Source: Cellvibrionaceae bacterium (GTDB taxonomy: Bacteria > Pseudomonadota > Gammaproteobacteria > Pseudomonadales > Cellvibrionaceae). From it: a stretch of DNA of 9,533 nucleotides. The notes under the pieces are model-generated. The model saw nothing but the letters and a program-made list of their open reading frames with translations, did not search any database and was not told the DNA's origin. Where the stretch lies: the NCBI GenBank assembly GCA_030597965.1, contig JAUVQU010000083.1, forward strand, positions 1 through 9,533, in the 5' to 3' direction. Both the position numbers and the translations under genes were made by a program. Below, in pieces: positions 6,966-9,533 of this stretch; position 1 is the first letter of the stretch; the number at the start of each line of letters is the position of its first letter.

Positions 6966-7007
6966 GACTAAACCACAATCTTGCTATCAGGCAGGCATCA
7001 CGGGGCA

Positions 7008-7445
7008 CTAAGTCTCTAACAGGAAAGTCACAGGGCCGTCATTACACAGGGTGACCTGCATGTCAGCGCCAAACTCACCACTGGCCACATCTGCGTGAAC
7101 CACCTGCAAACGGGCTAAAAACTCATCATACATTTGTTGCGCTACATCAGGAGTGGCGGCGGTAGAGAACCCGGGACGCAAACCCTTTTTTGTATCCGCC
7201 GCCAAAGTAAACTGCGAAACAACCAAAATACCGCCCGCAATATCACTGACGCTCAAATTCATTTTACCGTCTTCGTCAGGGAAAATTCGGTAGTTCAGCA
7301 CCTTGTGCAGCATCTTCTCCAAGCACCCGGTATCATCTTCACGCTCTACACCCAACAACAATAAAATACCCTGATCAACCTGGCCCACCGTCTGACCCGC
7401 AATGTCTACCTGAGCGTGTTTTACTCTCTGAATTAGTCCGCGCAC
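7008..7445 (-). CDS. dtd: D-aminoacyl-tRNA deacylase Dtd
   Basis: Dtd cleaves D-amino acids, and mischarged glycine on tRNA-Ala, from tRNA and so keeps D-residues out of translation. The 145-residue length is exactly that of the family. The two diagnostic motifs are intact: SQFTLAAD (77-84) with the active-site Thr80, and the Gly-cisPro loop in NDGPVTFLLET (135-145). The start is a GTG at 7445 giving MRGLIQRV, which aligns with the family N-terminus. A GGGG ribosome-binding stretch lies 7 nt upstream on that strand. It diverges from tag across a 54-nt gap. Confidence 0.97.
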   Translation of the reverse strand: MRGLIQRVKHAQVDIAGQTVGQVDQGILLLLGVEREDDTGCLEKMLHKVLNYRIFPDEDGKMNLSVSDIAGGILVVSQFTLAADTKKGLRPGFSTAATPDVAQQMYDEFLARLQVVHADVASGEFGADMQVTLCNDGPVTFLLET

Positions 7446-7499
7446 AGTACGCCCCTGCTGTAATAGAATGTATGACCCTCAATAATAAACGATTTCACC
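7446..7499. promoter_or_regulatory. Divergent promoter region between dtd and tag
   Basis: The 54 nt between the two divergently transcribed starts must contain expression signals for dtd, and for tag unless transcription enters from elsewhere. The middle is AT-rich (TAATAGAATGTATG, then AATAATAAAC), but I cannot assign hexamers with confidence. No operator-like palindrome is seen. tag has no evident ribosome-binding sequence. Confidence 0.35.
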
Positions 7500-8072
7500 A
7501 TGACTGAGACAAAACATCGCTGTGACTGGTGCCTTGGTGACGATTTGTACCAGAAATACCACGACGAAGTGTGGGGCAGCCCCTGCTACGACGACAACCA
7601 GCTCTTCGAATTTCTATTATTGGAAGGCGCACAGGCTGGACTGTCGTGGATTACCGTATTGCGGAAACAGGAAAATTATCGCACTGCTTTTGATGGCTTC
7701 GATGCAAATAAAATTGCGCGCTATGACGACAAAAAAATTCACCAGCTCAAAGATAACAGCGGCATCATTCGCAACGAATTGAAAATTAAAAGTGCGGTAC
7801 AAAATGCCCAAGCGTTTCTAAACATCAAAGAAAAGCACGGCAGCTTTAGTGATTATTTATGGCAATTTGTGGATGGGAAAACCATTCAAAATAAATTCAA
7901 AACAATGAGCGATTTGCCCGCCTCAACTCCAGAATCTGAATTGATGAGTAAAACGCTTAAAAAAGCGGGTTTTAGTTTTGTAGGCCCAACCATTTGCTAC
8001 GCCTATATGCAGGCCTGCGGCCTAGTGAATGATCATATGGTCAGCTGTTATCGCCATAAAGAATGCCGCTAA
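7500..8072 (+). CDS. tag: DNA-3-methyladenine glycosylase I (Tag)
   Basis: Tag excises 3-methyladenine from alkylated DNA as the first step of base-excision repair. The 190-residue protein matches the family (E. coli 187). The zinc-snap ligands are all present with the right spacing: C8 and H21 at the N-terminus, H179 and C183 at the C-terminus. The catalytic-pocket segment LEGAQAGLSWITVLRKQENYR (41-61) includes the Glu (E42) and Trp (W50) that correspond to E38 and W46 of E. coli Tag. KTLKKAGFSFVGPTICYAYMQACGLVNDH (151-179) is near consensus. The ATG at 7500 is the only sensible start, although no Shine-Dalgarno is visible. An inverted pair of REP hairpins begins 8 nt after the stop. Confidence 0.97.
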   Translation: MTETKHRCDWCLGDDLYQKYHDEVWGSPCYDDNQLFEFLLLEGAQAGLSWITVLRKQENYRTAFDGFDANKIARYDDKKIHQLKDNSGIIRNELKIKSAVQNAQAFLNIKEKHGSFSDYLWQFVDGKTIQNKFKTMSDLPASTPESELMSKTLKKAGFSFVGPTICYAYMQACGLVNDHMVSCYRHKECR

Positions 8073-8080
8073 AGGAGGGG

Positions 8081-8139
8081 TTCGCTTGCAAGGCAAGCTC
8101 CTACACACCCCAACTGTAGAAGCCAGCCTTGCTGGCGAA
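8081..8139. repeat. Inverted pair of REP-like palindromes (REPIN/BIME-like element)
   Basis: Two 25-nt units face each other across a 9-nt spacer: one on the minus strand (8081-8105) and one on the plus strand (8115-8139). Read in its own orientation, each unit begins TGTAG and ends GCGAA, and 20 of 25 positions are identical. Each contains a perfect 6-bp stem with a CTT loop (GCTTGC/GCAAGC and GCCAGC/GCTGGC). Four of the five differences are compensatory stem changes that keep pairing. The GTAG head before a hairpin is the hallmark of REP sequences mobilised by RAYT (TnpA-REP) transposases and resembles the intergenic REPs of Pseudomonas. No RAYT gene is in the window. Location in the 3' gap between converging genes is typical. 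Confidence 0.85.
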
Positions 8140-8172
8140 TAGAAAAGTCGTTGGATACTGTCCTAGAAAACA

Positions 8173-8204
8173 AAAAAGCCACATTCTTTCAAATGTGGCT
8201 TTTT
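8173..8204. terminator. Bidirectional intrinsic terminator between tag and typA
   Basis: A perfect 13-bp stem (8173-8185 with 8192-8204) encloses a 6-nt loop (CTTTCA). The plus strand ends in five T. The minus strand continues TTTTTTGTTTT, so it is the stronger terminator for typA, whose stop codon lies 28 nt away. It also serves tag from the other side, after the REP pair. Confidence 0.9.
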
Positions 8205-8232
8205 GCGTCTTGCATGAAACATGAAGCGTTAT

Positions 8233-9533
8233 TTACTTCTTAGCGCGCTTACGCTCATTCTCAGTCAAAAGCTTCTTACGCAGACGAATACTTACGGGTG
8301 TTACTTCCACCAACTCATCGTCTTCAATAAATTCCAAAGCCTGCTCAAGGGTATGAGTAATTGGCGGAACCAAAGTCAGCGCTTCATCGGTACCGGATGC
8401 ACGTACGTTGGTAAGCTGCTTACCCTTAATAGGGTTGATCGCCAAATCGTTAGAACGCGAGTGAATACCCACGATCTGACCTTCGTAGATATCAATCGCA
8501 TGGCCCAGGAATAAACGACCACGACTCTGTATGTTAAACAGTGCGTAGGCAGCAGTCTTACCCTTTACCATACTAACCAGTACCCCATTTTGACGGCTGA
8601 CTACTTCACCTTGCTTAGCGGGACCGTAGTGATCAAAGATACTGGTCATGATGCCAGAGCCTGAAGTTAAAGTGAGGAACAAGCCACGGAAGCCAATCAA
8701 ACCACGTGAAGGCATCATGAACTCAAGACGCACACGGCCTTTACCGTCCGGTTCCATGTTGGTCATCTCAGCTTTACGCAAGCCAAGCTCTTCCATAATA
8801 GAACCCTGATGCTGATCCTCTACGTCGATCACAACAATTTCAAACGGCTCGTGAATAACACCATCCACTTCCTTCTGCACTACCTCAGGGCGCGAGATGC
8901 TCATCTCGAAACCTTCACGGCGCATGGTTTCAATCAATACCGACAGGTGTAATTCACCACGACCCGATACAACAAACTTATCGGGAGTATCGCCTTCAAC
9001 CACACGCAACGCTACGTTATGAATCAATTCTTGATCCAAACGGTCTTTAATATTTCGTGTGGTTACAAACTTGCCTTCTTTACCTGCAAATGGCGAGTTA
9101 TTAACAATGAAAGTCATGCTCACTGTTGGCTCATCCACACTCAACGCAGGCAATGCTTCAACATTTTCTGGATCACACAAAGTATCGGAAATACTCAAGC
9201 CGTCGATGCCATTAATACAAACAATGTCACCGGCTGTCGCCAATTCCGTTTCGATCTGCTCAAGCCCCAGGTAACCTTTAACGTTCAGCACCTTGCCTTT
9301 ACGCTCTTTGCCATCGGCCGACTTCACAATCACTTGCTGTCCCGGCTTCAAAGTACCGCGCGCAATACGACCTACACCGATAACGCCCACATAGCTATCA
9401 TAGGCCAGTGCAGAAATTTGCATTTGGAATGTACCATTGATGTCCACATCAGGCGCTGGCACCTTATCTACGATCATTTCGTAGAGTGGCTGCATATCTT
9501 CCGCCATATCTTCTGGGTCATTACCCGCAATAC
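8233..9533 (-). CDS. typA: Translational GTPase TypA/BipA, C-terminal part (5' end outside the window)
   Basis: TypA/BipA is a ribosome-associated GTPase of the EF-G-like superfamily, involved in 50S assembly at low temperature and in stress and virulence responses. The frame is open to the right edge; about 433 of roughly 605 residues are present, and the Met at 9507 is internal. The visible sequence starts at the end of the GTPase domain (IAGNDPEDMAEDMQPLYEMIV). It continues through the beta-barrel domain II (YVGVIGVGRIARGTLKPGQQ), the EF-G-like domains III and V (SGRGELHLSVLIETMRREG; MPSRGLIGFRG) and the BipA-specific C-terminal domain with ELVEVTPVSIRLRKKLL before a basic end. The nucleotide-binding P-loop lies outside the window. 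The C-terminus appears complete, and a strong terminator follows. Confidence 0.97.
   Translation of the reverse strand, partial: IAGNDPEDMAEDMQPLYEMIVDKVPAPDVDINGTFQMQISALAYDSYVGVIGVGRIARGTLKPGQQVIVKSADGKERKGKVLNVKGYLGLEQIETELATAGDIVCINGIDGLSISDTLCDPENVEALPALSVDEPTVSMTFIVNNSPFAGKEGKFVTTRNIKDRLDQELIHNVALRVVEGDTPDKFVVSGRGELHLSVLIETMRREGFEMSISRPEVVQKEVDGVIHEPFEIVVIDVEDQHQGSIMEELGLRKAEMTNMEPDGKGRVRLEFMMPSRGLIGFRGLFLTLTSGSGIMTSIFDHYGPAKQGEVVSRQNGVLVSMVKGKTAAYALFNIQSRGRLFLGHAIDIYEGQIVGIHSRSNDLAINPIKGKQLTNVRASGTDEALTLVPPITHTLEQALEFIEDDELVEVTPVSIRLRKKLLTENERKRAKK

Noticed and set aside
8081..8139. CRISPR repeat or attachment site as an explanation for the paired repeats.
   Set aside because: There are only two units, in inverted orientation, with no regular spacers, no cas genes and no integrase in view; a REP pair explains them better.
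8221..8514. 97-aa plus-strand open frame overlapping the typA 3' end.
   Set aside because: It is antisense to conserved typA codons, has no recognisable domain, and starts within the typA-terminator gap without a ribosome-binding site.

Overview
The window looks like a core chromosomal segment of a gammaproteobacterium of the Pseudomonas/Cellvibrionales kind, probably aquatic or marine. This rests on the gene order ubiE-ubiJ-ubiB-hisI-hisE-tatA-tatB-tatC. I recall that order from Pseudomonas-type genomes; enterobacteria have ubiE-ubiJ-ubiB-tatABC without the his genes and with a fused hisIE. The protein sequences are close to gammaproteobacterial consensus. Species cannot be decided from the sequence alone.

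Layout, left to right. Positions 1-437 hold the C-terminal end of an RND (HAE-1/AcrB-like) efflux pump, followed by a hairpin terminator. Positions 540-5788 hold a compact plus-strand cluster: three ubiquinone genes (C-methyltransferase UbiE, lipid-binding accessory factor UbiJ, ABC1/UADX-family protein UbiB), two histidine-biosynthesis genes (hisI and hisE, overlapping by ATGA) and the complete Tat export system (tatA, tatB, tatC, with tatB/tatC overlapping by ATGA). Converging on tatC from the minus strand is a response regulator with an HD-GYP domain (5821-6927), a predicted cyclic-di-GMP phosphodiesterase. Upstream of it on the same strand is dtd, a D-aminoacyl-tRNA deacylase (7008-7445). 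tag (3-methyladenine DNA glycosylase I) diverges from dtd. Between tag and the convergent typA/bipA lie an inverted pair of REP hairpins and a strong bidirectional terminator. typA runs off the right edge.

How the genes fit together: the ubi genes support the respiratory quinone pool and hisI/hisE carry out two consecutive early steps of histidine synthesis. TatABC exports folded proteins, many of them cofactor-containing redox enzymes. Dtd, Tag and TypA are translation-quality, DNA-repair and ribosome-associated stress functions. The HD-GYP protein is the only signalling gene.

I found no novel defence, mobile or biosynthetic system, and nearly all of the DNA is accounted for by recognisable housekeeping genes. 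The items most worth a second look are the REPIN-like element with compensatory stem changes (8081-8139), the Asp-Met-Ala replacement of the DFG-like motif in UbiB, and the HD-GYP protein with a full trinuclear-type metal ligand set.
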